Below are positions 36,142-43,849 of a stretch of 64,000 nucleotides of DNA, piece after piece. This DNA is from Blastococcus colisei. GTDB lineage: Bacteria > Actinomycetota > Actinomycetes > Mycobacteriales > Geodermatophilaceae. The DNA lies in contig NZ_VFQE01000001.1 in the NCBI RefSeq assembly GCF_006717095.1, forward strand, positions 3,596,001 through 3,660,000, written 5' to 3'. A program made the translations under genes and the position numbers. Every line of letters starts with the position of its first letter. Within the stretch, counting starts at the first letter, position 1. A model generated the notes under the pieces. It did not search any database. It was given only the letters and a program-made list of their open reading frames with translations, and was not told the origin of the DNA.

Positions 36142-37311
36142 ATGACATCCGGACCGGCCGAGGATCGCCCTCCCCGCGCTCGCCCCGACGCCTGCCCCGG
36201 TGCCCTGCAGGTGCACCGGGCGGCCGACGGCGGCCTGGCCCGGATTCGCGTCCCGGGCGGGGTTCTGACCGCGGTGCAGCTCCGGGTGCTCGGCGCTGCT
36301 GCCCGGGATCTCGGCGACGGCGCCCTGGAACTCACCAGCCGCGGCAATCTGCAGCTGCGCGGGCTGCCCCCGGGCGCGGAGCGCGAGCTGGGTGGCCGCC
36401 TCGCCGCCGCGGGTCTGCTCCCCAGCGAGACGCACGAGCGGGTGCGCAACGTGCTGGCCAGCGTGCTGAGCGGCCGCACCGGCGGGCTGCTCGACGTCCG
36501 CCCCTGGGTTTCCGACTTCGATGCCCGGCTGTGCGCCGATCCAGAACTCGCCGAGCTGCCCGGCCGGTACCTCGCCGCCTTCGACGACGGCCGCGGGGAC
36601 GTCGCCGGGCTCGGCGCCGACGTCGGCCTGCTGGGCCTGGACGACAGCACCGTGGCCCTGCTCCTGGCCGGCGTCGACAGCGGGGTGCGCACGACACCGG
36701 ACGGCGCCGTCGGTCTCGCGCTCGCCGCGACCCGTGCCTTCCACCGCGAGCGCGCTGTCCAGGGCGCCACCGCGTGGCGCCTGGTGGAACTGGCCGAGGG
36801 GCCGGTGCGGGTCGCCGCCACCCTCGGTGACTCGACGAGCGCTCGGGTGGCGGTCGCGCCGGCGCCTCCGACCGGCCCGGCCGGTGCCGTTCCCCAGGAC
36901 GACGGGCGCACCGCGCTCGTCGCCGTCGTCCCGCTCGGCCGGCTCACCGCACACCAGGCGGAACTGCTCGCCGACACGGCCGTCACGGAACTACAGGTGA
37001 CGCCGTGGCGCAGCGTCGTCGTGCCGGACCTGACCGGTGCCGCAGCGGCCGCCAGCTTGTCGGCCGCCGGTCTCGTCCTCGACCCCGCCAGCCCGTGGCT
37101 CGCGGTGACCGCGTGCGCCGGGCGACCCGGATGCGCGAAGTCGCTGGCCGACGTCCGCGGTGACGCGGCGCGGGCCGTCGCGACCGGCACGCTGCCTCTA
37201 CGGGACGTGCGCCAGCACTGGTCGGGGTGCGAGCGGCGCTGCGGGCGCCCGCAGAGGGACGTCGTGGACGTCGTCGCGACGGGTGACGGGTACCGGATCG
37301 CCGCGACGTAG
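36142..37311 (+). CDS. cobG: Precorrin-3B synthase CobG
   Basis: A 389-residue nitrite/sulfite-reductase-like protein with two half-domain repeats (LELTSRGNLQLRGLP is the first ferredoxin-like half). The C-terminal iron-sulfur site comprises CAGRPGCAKS and HWSGCERRCGRP. CobG is the oxygen-dependent enzyme that oxidises precorrin-3A before ring contraction, so its presence indicates the aerobic route. It is divergent from cobN and leads cobH and cobIJ. Confidence 0.9.
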   Translation: MTSGPAEDRPPRARPDACPGALQVHRAADGGLARIRVPGGVLTAVQLRVLGAAARDLGDGALELTSRGNLQLRGLPPGAERELGGRLAAAGLLPSETHERVRNVLASVLSGRTGGLLDVRPWVSDFDARLCADPELAELPGRYLAAFDDGRGDVAGLGADVGLLGLDDSTVALLLAGVDSGVRTTPDGAVGLALAATRAFHRERAVQGATAWRLVELAEGPVRVAATLGDSTSARVAVAPAPPTGPAGAVPQDDGRTALVAVVPLGRLTAHQAELLADTAVTELQVTPWRSVVVPDLTGAAAAASLSAAGLVLDPASPWLAVTACAGRPGCAKSLADVRGDAARAVATGTLPLRDVRQHWSGCERRCGRPQRDVVDVVATGDGYRIAAT

Positions 37312-37368
37312 CCTCGCCCCGCACGGCGCTCCTCCGCGCCGCCACCGAGTCGACGGAGACGCGCGCAC

Positions 37369-37992
37369 GTGATCCACGAGTACGAGAAGGACGGCGCCGA
37401 GATCTACCGGCAGTCGTTCGCCACCATCCGCGCCGAGGCGGACCTCGCCGGGCTGCCCGACGACGTCACCCGGGTCGCCGTCCGGATGATCCATGCCTGC
37501 GGGCAGGTCGACCTGGTACGGGACCTGGCCTTCTCCCCCGACGTGGTGCACCGCGGGCGCCAGGCCCTGGACGCCGGTGCCCCGGTGCTGTGCGACGCCG
37601 AGATGGTCGCCTCGGGGGTCACCCGCCGCCGGCTGCCCCGGGACAACGACGTCGTCTGCACGCTGAACGACCCACGAACACCCGGACTCGCTGCCGAGCT
37701 GGGCACCACCCGGACCGCTGCGGCCCTGGAGCTGTGGCGCGACCGGCTCGACGGCGCCGTCGTCGCCATCGGCAACGCCCCCACCGCGCTGTTCCACCTC
37801 CTGGAGATGGTCGCGGCGGGCGCGCCCCGACCGGCCGCCGTCCTGGGCATCCCGGTCGGCTTCATCGGCGCCGCCGAATCCAAGGACGCCCTCGCCGCCT
37901 CGGACCTCGAGTTCCTCGTCGTCCGCGGGCGTCGGGGCGGCAGCGCCATCACGGCGGCGGCGGTCAACGCGATCGCGAGCGACGCCGAATGA
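37369..37992 (+). CDS. cobH: Precorrin-8X methylmutase CobH
   Basis: A 207-residue protein matching CobH/CbiC over its full length. The catalytic histidine is His42 in VRMIHACGQ. Further conserved segments are [15 protein letters not shown] and [16 protein letters not shown]. It moves the C11 methyl to C12 to form hydrogenobyrinic acid. It starts at GTG 57 bp after cobG, and its stop overlaps the cobIJ start as ATGA. Confidence 0.95.
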   Translation: MIHEYEKDGAEIYRQSFATIRAEADLAGLPDDVTRVAVRMIHACGQVDLVRDLAFSPDVVHRGRQALDAGAPVLCDAEMVASGVTRRRLPRDNDVVCTLNDPRTPGLAAELGTTRTAAALELWRDRLDGAVVAIGNAPTALFHLLEMVAAGAPRPAAVLGIPVGFIGAAESKDALAASDLEFLVVRGRRGGSAITAAAVNAIASDAE

Positions 37993-39488
37993 GCACCGGC
38001 CGGCTGTACGGCGTGGGGCTGGGCCCCGGCGACCCTGAGCTGCTCACGATCAGAGCCGCCCGGTTGATCGGCGCAGCCGACGTAGTGGCGTTCCACGCCG
38101 CGCAGCACGGACGGTCGGTCGCGCGCGGCGTGGCAGCGCCCTACCTCCGCGAGGGCCAGATCGAGGAGCTCCTCGTCTACCCGGTGACCACCGAGACCAC
38201 CGACCACCCCGGGGGCTATCAGGGCGCCATCGACGAGTTCTACGAGTCCGCGGCCGCACGGCTGGCCGCCCACCTGGACGCCGGACGGGACGTCGTCGTC
38301 CTGGCCGAGGGCGACCCGTTCTTCTACGGCTCGTACATGCACATGCACAAGCGACTCGCGCACCGCTACCCCACCGAGGTCGTGCCCGGCGTGACCAGCG
38401 TGAGCGGCGCCGCGGCGGCGGTCGGCCGGCCCCTGGTCGAGCGAGACGAGGTGCTCACCGTGCTCCCCGGCACCCTGGGTGCCGATGCGCTGGCCGAGCG
38501 GCTGGCCGCCACGGACTCCGCAGCGGTGCTGAAGCTCGGCCGGACCTTCCCCGAGGTCCGCGAGGCCTTCGACCGCGCCGGGTTGCTCGACCGCGCCCTC
38601 TACGTCGAGCGGGCCACGACCGGCCGGCAGCGCACGATGCCGCTCGCCGACGTCGATCCGGCGAGCGTGCCGTACTTCTCCCTCGCGCTGCTGCCCAGTC
38701 CGCTGACCTCCGGCGCTCCGCCTCTCTACCGACCGGGGGCGGGTGACGGCCACGGCGGCGAGGTGGTCGTCGTCGGGCTCGGCCCCGGCTCGCGCAACTG
38801 GACCACGCCGGAGGCGGCCGACGCCCTCGCCGCCGCCGACGTGCTCGTCGGATACGGCCCCTACCTGGACCGGGTGCCCCCGAACCCCCGGCAGGAGCGC
38901 CACCCCAGCGACAACCGGGTCGAGGCCGAGCGCGCCGCCCACGCCCTGCGGCTGGCGCATTCCGGACGGCGCGTCGCGGTCGTCTCCAGCGGCGACCCGG
39001 GCGTCTTCGCGATGGCCGCCGCGGTGCTGGAGGTCGCCGGCCGGCCCGAGTTCGCCGGCGTCCGCGTTCGCGTCGTGCCCGGCCTGACCGCCGCCCAGGC
39101 CGTGGCCGCCCGGGTCGGGGCCCCACTCGGCCACGACTTCTGCGTGCTGTCGCTGTCCGACGTCCTCAAGCCGTGGGACGTCGTCGTGGACCGGCTCCGC
39201 CACGCCTCGGCAGCCGACCTGGTCATCGCGATCTACAACCCCCGCTCGAAGCACCGCCCGCACCAGCTGGGCGAGGCGCAGAAGGTGCTGCTCGAGAACC
39301 GCTCTGCGGACACGGTCGTCGTCGTCGGCCGGGACGTCGGGGGCCCGGAGGAACAGCTGACCGTGACGACACTGGGCGACCTCGACCCCGCGACCGTCGA
39401 CATGCGCTGCCTCGTGCTGGTCGGCTCGTCGCAGACCCGGGTCGGACCGGCCGGCGCGGTGTGGACGCCGCGCACCTACCCTGCCTGA
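37989..39488 (+). CDS. cobIJ: CobIJ fusion: precorrin-2 C20- and precorrin-3B C17-methyltransferase
   Basis: A 499-residue fusion of two SAM-dependent tetrapyrrole methylases. Residues ~1-240 are CobI ([38 protein letters not shown]). Residues ~255-499 are CobJ ([52 protein letters not shown]). The same fusion is known in other actinobacteria, such as Mycobacterium CobIJ. CobJ carries out ring contraction after CobG. The 3' end overlaps the convergent cobK by 13 bp. Confidence 0.95.
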   Translation: MSTGRLYGVGLGPGDPELLTIRAARLIGAADVVAFHAAQHGRSVARGVAAPYLREGQIEELLVYPVTTETTDHPGGYQGAIDEFYESAAARLAAHLDAGRDVVVLAEGDPFFYGSYMHMHKRLAHRYPTEVVPGVTSVSGAAAAVGRPLVERDEVLTVLPGTLGADALAERLAATDSAAVLKLGRTFPEVREAFDRAGLLDRALYVERATTGRQRTMPLADVDPASVPYFSLALLPSPLTSGAPPLYRPGAGDGHGGEVVVVGLGPGSRNWTTPEAADALAAADVLVGYGPYLDRVPPNPRQERHPSDNRVEAERAAHALRLAHSGRRVAVVSSGDPGVFAMAAAVLEVAGRPEFAGVRVRVVPGLTAAQAVAARVGAPLGHDFCVLSLSDVLKPWDVVVDRLRHASAADLVIAIYNPRSKHRPHQLGEAQKVLLENRSADTVVVVGRDVGGPEEQLTVTTLGDLDPATVDMRCLVLVGSSQTRVGPAGAVWTPRTYPA

Positions 39489-40213
39489 GACCCCACCCAG
39501 GCGAGCGCCTCGTCGACGGTCCCGACCACGGCCAGCCCGGCCGGCAGCGGAGGGCGGCGGACCAGCACGACCGGAAGGCCGAGCTGGCGGGCGGCGGTGA
39601 GCTTCGCGGCCGTCATGGCTCCGCCGCTGTCCTTGGTGACGACGACGTCCACCTCGTGCTGCCGCATCAGCGCCAGCTCGTCCTCCACGGTGAAGGGCCC
39701 GCGCGCCAGCACCACCGTCGTCCGCGGGGGCAGCGGCGGGGCCGGTGGGTCCACCGACCGGACGAGACACGGGCCGTTCAGTCCCGCGAACGCGCCCACG
39801 CCGTGCCGGCCCGTGGTGAGGAAGACCGAGCCGAACCCACCGACGGCCGCCGCGGCGGCTTCGAGCGAGTCGACCCACCGCCAGTCGTCGCCGTGTTGCG
39901 CCACCCAGCCCGGTCGCTGCAGTCGTAGCAGCGGGACGCCGGTGAGGCGTGCGGCCTCCGCCGCGGAGTCCGTCATCGTGGCCGCGAACGGGTGCGTAGC
40001 GTCGACGACCGCGGCCATCGGTGCAGCTCGCAGCCAGCCGACGAGGCCCGCGACGCCACCGAAGCCGCCGATGCGGACATCACCCTCCGGGATCATCGGA
40101 TCTGCCACCCGCCCGGCCAGCGAGCTCACGACGTCGACGCCCGCGGTGACCAGCGCGGCGGCCAGCCGCCGGGCCTCACCGGTGCCCCCGAGCACCAGCA
40201 CCCGCCCGGTCAT
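39476..40213 (-). CDS. cobK: Precorrin-6A reductase CobK
   Basis: A 245-residue NADPH-dependent reductase. The N-terminus VLVLGGTGEARRLAAALV, the AVVDATHPFAATMTDSAAEA segment and the C-terminal VVTKDSGGAMTAAKLTAARQL are standard CobK/CbiJ motifs. It reduces precorrin-6A to 6B. It is convergent with cobIJ (13-bp overlap) and divergent from cbiD across an imperfect hairpin. No ribosome site is obvious; the ATG at 40213 gives the right start. Confidence 0.92.
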   Translation of the reverse strand: MTGRVLVLGGTGEARRLAAALVTAGVDVVSSLAGRVADPMIPEGDVRIGGFGGVAGLVGWLRAAPMAAVVDATHPFAATMTDSAAEAARLTGVPLLRLQRPGWVAQHGDDWRWVDSLEAAAAAVGGFGSVFLTTGRHGVGAFAGLNGPCLVRSVDPPAPPLPPRTTVVLARGPFTVEDELALMRQHEVDVVVTKDSGGAMTAAKLTAARQLGLPVVLVRRPPLPAGLAVVGTVDEALAWVGSQAG

Positions 40214-40227
40214 CGGGCACCGGCCCC

Positions 40228-40289
40228 GCCGATGTGCGCATGGCGGCGGGTATGGATCGCCCGGATACCGCCGTCGTGCGCATATCGGC
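40228..40289. repeat. Imperfect hairpin between cobK and cbiD
   Basis: GCCGATGTGCGCATGGCGGC (40228 on) pairs imperfectly with the sequence ending at 40289: about 22 of 26 positions, one gap, mismatches mostly G-T compatible. It lies in the 116-bp divergent gap and so overlaps both promoters. Its GATGTGCGCAT start resembles the hairpin at 59344-59392, suggesting a repeat family. Confidence 0.5.
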
Positions 40290-40329
40290 GCTCTGCAGGC
40301 GGTCGAGGGCCGGCGTGCAAACTGGCTGG

Positions 40330-41421
40330 GTGACGACCGCGGGCAGGGAGGGCAGCACCGGCCTGCGCTACGGCTGGACGACGGGCGCCTGCGCGACCGC
40401 CGCCACCACCGCGGCGTACACCGCGCTGCTCACCGGCGACTTCCCCGACCCGGTCACCGTCGACCTGCCGAACGGCAAGCACCCGTCGTTCGCCCTGGCG
40501 ACCGAGCTCATCGAGGACGGCGCCGCGAGCGCGGGCATCGTCAAGGACGCCGGCGACGACCCCGACGTCACGCACGGTGCACTGGTCTCGGCCCGTGTCA
40601 CCCACGGCGCGGCGGGCACCGGCGTCACGTTCCGGGCCGGCGCCGGGGTCGGCACCGTGACCAAGCCAGGTCTGCCGCTGCCGGTCGGCGAGCCCGCGAT
40701 CAACCCGATGCCGCGGCAGTTCATCCGGGAGCACGTCGAGGCCGTCGCCGCCCGGCACGGCGGAACCGGCGACCTCGTCGTCGAGATCTCGGTGCAGAAC
40801 GGCGAGGAGCTGGCCCGCCGGACCTGGAATCCGCGGCTGGGCATCCTCGGCGGGCTGTCGATCCTCGGCACGACGGGCGTCGTCGTCCCGTACTCGTGCT
40901 CGTCCTGGATCGACTCGATCCGCCGCGGTATCGACGTCGCGCGCGCCGCCGGACACCGGCACGTGGCCGGGTGCACGGGCAGCACCAGCGAGCGGGTGGT
41001 GAGCGAGCTGCACGGCCTGCCCGAGGACGCGCTGCTCGACATGGGCGACTTCGCCGGTGCGGTCCTGAAGTACCTGCGCCGGCACCCGGTGCCCCGGCTG
41101 ACGATCGCTGGTGGCATCGGCAAGCTGGCCAAGCTCGCCGACGGCCACCTCGACCTGCACTCCGCCCGCTCGCAGGTGTCGCCGGACGCGCTCGCCACGA
41201 TGGTGCGCGACGCCGGCGGCTCCCTGGAACTGGTCGAGGGCGTGCGGGGTGCCAACACCGCGCTCGACGCGCTGCAGCAGTGTCAGGCCGTCGGGCTGCC
41301 GCTGGGCGATCTGGTCGCGACCGGTGCCCGGGATACCGCGCTCGGCGTGCTCCGCGGCGCGCCGGTCGAGGTCGACGTCGTGGTGATCGACCGCTCCGGG
41401 ACCGTCGTCGGCCGGGCCTAA
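40330..41421 (+). CDS. cbiD: Cobalt-precorrin-5B C1-methyltransferase CbiD
   Basis: A 363-residue protein with full-length CbiD signatures: GLRYGWTTGACATAATTAAY near the start, GVGTVTKPGLPLPVGEPAINP, and IAGGIGKLAKLADGHLDLHS. CbiD methylates C1 in the anaerobic pathway, where aerobic organisms use CobF. Here it sits among aerobic-type genes (cobG, cobN) and no cobF is present, so it probably supplies C1 methylation. GTG at 40330 fits the homology. Its stop overlaps the convergent cobM stop by 4 bp. Confidence 0.93.
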   Translation: MTTAGREGSTGLRYGWTTGACATAATTAAYTALLTGDFPDPVTVDLPNGKHPSFALATELIEDGAASAGIVKDAGDDPDVTHGALVSARVTHGAAGTGVTFRAGAGVGTVTKPGLPLPVGEPAINPMPRQFIREHVEAVAARHGGTGDLVVEISVQNGEELARRTWNPRLGILGGLSILGTTGVVVPYSCSSWIDSIRRGIDVARAAGHRHVAGCTGSTSERVVSELHGLPEDALLDMGDFAGAVLKYLRRHPVPRLTIAGGIGKLAKLADGHLDLHSARSQVSPDALATMVRDAGGSLELVEGVRGANTALDALQQCQAVGLPLGDLVATGARDTALGVLRGAPVEVDVVVIDRSGTVVGRA

Positions 41422-42158
41422 CGGCATCTCGTCGTCGAGTACAGGTGGCTGTCGGGGAACGACCCCGCCGCCAGAACCGAGCCGACGATGACGACCGCCG
41501 TGCGCCTCACCCCGGCGGCCTCCACCTGCTCGGCGATGTCGGCCAGCGTGCCGCGCAGGACCAGCTCGTCGTCCCGGCTGGCACGGGCGACCACGGCCAC
41601 CGGACAGTTCGCTCCGTAGTTCGGCACCAGCTCGGGCACGAGCTCGGCGATCCGTTGCACAGCCAGGTGCAGGACCAGGGTGGCGCGCGACGCTCCGAGC
41701 GTGGCCAGGTCCTCCCCCGGCGGCATCGGGGTGGATCGGGCCGACGTGCGGGTCAGGATCACCGTCTGCCCCACCCCGGGGACGGTCAGCTCCCGCTTGA
41801 GCGAGGCGGCGGCCGCGGCGAACGCGGGGACGCCCGGGACGACGTCGTAGGGCACGTCGAGGGCGTCCAGCCGGCGCATCTGCTCGGCCATCGCGCTGTA
41901 GATGGACGGGTCGCCGGAGTGCAGCCGGGCGACGTCGAGCCCCGCCTGGTGGGCCGCCACGAGTTCCGCGGTGATCTGGTCGAGGTCGAGGTCGGCGGTG
42001 TCGACCAGCCTCGCACCCTCCGGCGCCGTCTCCAGCAGCTCGCGGGGCACCAGGGCGCCGGCGTAGAGGCAGACCGGCGCGCCGGCGATGATGCGGGCAG
42101 CCCGGACGGTGACGAGATCGGGGGCTCCCGGGCCTGCTCCGATGAAGTGCACGGTCAT
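41418..42158 (-). CDS. cobM: Precorrin-4 C11-methyltransferase CobM
   Basis: A 246-residue SAM-dependent tetrapyrrole methylase: VHFIGAGPGAPDLVTVRAARII at the start, VARLHSGDPSIYSAMAEQMRRLD in the middle and PYDVVPGVPAFAAAAASL. These fit CobM/CbiF. It adds the C11 methyl to precorrin-4. Its ATG lies 4 bp beyond the cobL stop, so the two are cotranscribed and probably coupled. Confidence 0.93.
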   Translation of the reverse strand: MTVHFIGAGPGAPDLVTVRAARIIAGAPVCLYAGALVPRELLETAPEGARLVDTADLDLDQITAELVAAHQAGLDVARLHSGDPSIYSAMAEQMRRLDALDVPYDVVPGVPAFAAAAASLKRELTVPGVGQTVILTRTSARSTPMPPGEDLATLGASRATLVLHLAVQRIAELVPELVPNYGANCPVAVVARASRDDELVLRGTLADIAEQVEAAGVRRTAVVIVGSVLAAGSFPDSHLYSTTRCR

Positions 42159-42162
42159 GGCC

Positions 42163-43392
42163 TCACCGAACCACGGACCAGATCGTGACAGGCATCGACG
42201 GCTTCCAGCCGGTGAAGCTCCCCACGGGTCCCGCCCGCTGGACACCGAGACGCACCAGATCGCCACCGATCCGGGAGTACCAGCCGGCGAGGACCGCCTC
42301 GCTCTCGACGGTGACGGCGTTGACCACGAGGCGGCCACCTGCCGGCAGCGCCGCCCAGCAGGTCTCGAGCAGCGACGGCGTCGTGGCCCCACCTCCCACG
42401 AAGACCGCATCCGGCGCGGGCAGGCCCCTCAGCGCACCGGGGGCCCGCCCCTCGACGACCTGCAGGCCCGGCACTCCGAGACGGGTGGCGTTCTGCCCGA
42501 TGCGACGCACGCGATCAGACTGCGACTCGACCGCGATCGCCCGGCACGACGGATGGATCCGCATCCACTCGATGCCGATCGAGCCGGCGCCCGCGCCGAC
42601 GTCCCACAGCAGCTGTCCAGGCAGGGGCACGAGCTGGGCCAGGGTGACGGCACGGACCTCGCGCTTGGTCAGCTGGCCGTCGTCCTCGAACGTGGCGTCG
42701 GGCAGCCCGGGCACGGTCGGGAGCGGCACGGTGCCCGGATCCGCCACGGCCTCCACGGCGGTCACCACCAGCGGATCGATCACTCCGTGCGGCCAGTCCG
42801 CGGCCGATCCGATGACCGCACGCTCCGCCGGCCCTCCCAGTTGGGCGAGTGCGATGACGCGGCTGGAGCCGTAGCCGTGGCGGGTCAGGAACCCGGCGAC
42901 CTCGGCCGGGGTGGCGCCGTCGGAGCCCAGCACGAGCAGCCGCCTCCCGGGAGTCACGTGCGGCGTGAGCAGGTCCAGCGACCGTCCGACGACGGAGACG
43001 ACGGTGGTCTCCTCGACCGCCCAGCCCAGCCGCGCGCAGGCCAGCGAGACGGATGAGGGATGCGGGAGGACGTCGACCGAGCCCGGTCCGTGGAGCCGCA
43101 CGAGAGAGGCACCGACCCCGGACAGCATCGGGTCACCGCTGGCCAGCACCACGACCCGGCGACCGGGATGCGCGTCGGTCAACGTCGCCAGCGCGTGACC
43201 CATCGGCGATGGCCAGGGAACCCGCTCGGCGCCGACGTCGTCGGGAATCAGGCCCAGTTGGCGGGCACTGCCGCGCAGCACGTCGGACCGCGCGATCACG
43301 CGCCGCGCGGCGGGGGACAGGCCGTCCCAGCCGTCGGCGCCGACGCCCACGACGGTTACGGGCGCCCGCTCGTCCCGCTCGTCTGCACGCAC
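42163..43392 (-). CDS. cobL: Precorrin-6Y C5,15-methyltransferase (decarboxylating) CobL
   Basis: A 409-residue fusion of a CbiE-type methylase (VTVVGVGADGWDGLSPAARRVI, VVVLASGDPMLSGVGASLVR) and a CbiT-type methyltransferase/decarboxylase (LTKREVRAVTLAQL, LLWDVGAGAGSIGIEWMR, DAVFVGGGATTPSLLE). It methylates C5 and C15 and removes the C12 acetate carboxyl. GTG at 43392 (MRADERDE) is the best start. It leads the two-gene cobL-cobM transcript. Confidence 0.93.
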   Translation of the reverse strand: MRADERDERAPVTVVGVGADGWDGLSPAARRVIARSDVLRGSARQLGLIPDDVGAERVPWPSPMGHALATLTDAHPGRRVVVLASGDPMLSGVGASLVRLHGPGSVDVLPHPSSVSLACARLGWAVEETTVVSVVGRSLDLLTPHVTPGRRLLVLGSDGATPAEVAGFLTRHGYGSSRVIALAQLGGPAERAVIGSAADWPHGVIDPLVVTAVEAVADPGTVPLPTVPGLPDATFEDDGQLTKREVRAVTLAQLVPLPGQLLWDVGAGAGSIGIEWMRIHPSCRAIAVESQSDRVRRIGQNATRLGVPGLQVVEGRAPGALRGLPAPDAVFVGGGATTPSLLETCWAALPAGGRLVVNAVTVESEAVLAGWYSRIGGDLVRLGVQRAGPVGSFTGWKPSMPVTIWSVVR

Positions 43393-43446
43393 GTCGGGCG
43401 ATCCTAGGCACCCGGCCTGGCAGACCGGTTGACACGATGACCGGCG

Positions 43447-43581
43447 ATGGACGCCCCGATCGGGGCCGGCCTTCTCCTCGGCGCCGCCGCCATGCTGCTG
43501 GCCGATCGGCGACGCGGCCACCCCGTGGCCGGTTCGGCACCCTTGCCGCTGCCTGCACTGCTGCCACCGGGGCCGGGGTGA
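43447..43581 (+). CDS. Possible small membrane protein, 44 residues
   Basis: ATG-initiated frame MDAPIGAGLLLGAAAMLLADRRRG with one hydrophobic segment followed by a basic turn and a Pro-rich tail. It lies in the 204-bp gap between cobL and the second riboswitch, pointing toward the riboswitch. There is no strong ribosome site. It could be a real small protein or a chance frame. Confidence 0.3.
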   Translation: MDAPIGAGLLLGAAAMLLADRRRGHPVAGSAPLPLPALLPPGPG

Positions 43582-43596
43582 CGACGGCCGGGCCGG

Positions 43597-43796
43597 CGTG
43601 GTGTCATAGCCGGGCCACACGCGACGGCAGTGGAGGAAGCCCGGTGAGATTCCGGCGCGGTCCCGCCACTGTGACCGGGGAGTCCGTCCCCATGTTCGGC
43701 CACTGCTCGGCACGGGTCCTGCCCGGTGCGGAGCGGGAAGGTCGGGGACGGGCGTAGATCCGGGAGCCAGGAAACTCCAGCCGTCGTCCCTGCCAC
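43597..43796 (+). promoter_or_regulatory. Cobalamin riboswitch upstream of the chelatase-transport operon
   Basis: The leader contains GAGGAAGCCCGGTGAGATTCC, GCGGTCCCGCCACTGTGACC (B12 box), a long variable arm with inverted repeats (GTCCGTCCCC / GGGGACGGGC), and CGGGAGCCAGGAAACTC near the end. Core order matches an AdoCbl riboswitch. It should control the run from the chelatase through cobO, cobB, cbiMNQO, cobE-cobC and cobA. Boundaries are approximate. Confidence 0.93.
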
Positions 43797-43849
43797 CTCC
43801 GGGCGTGGACACCCGGGGAGAGGACGCGTGCCATGCGCGGATACCCCGC

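Noticed and set aside
39597-42188. 863-codon plus-strand open frame across cobK, cbiD and cobM
   Set aside because: Composition is not protein-like, and it overlaps three well-supported genes in other frames.
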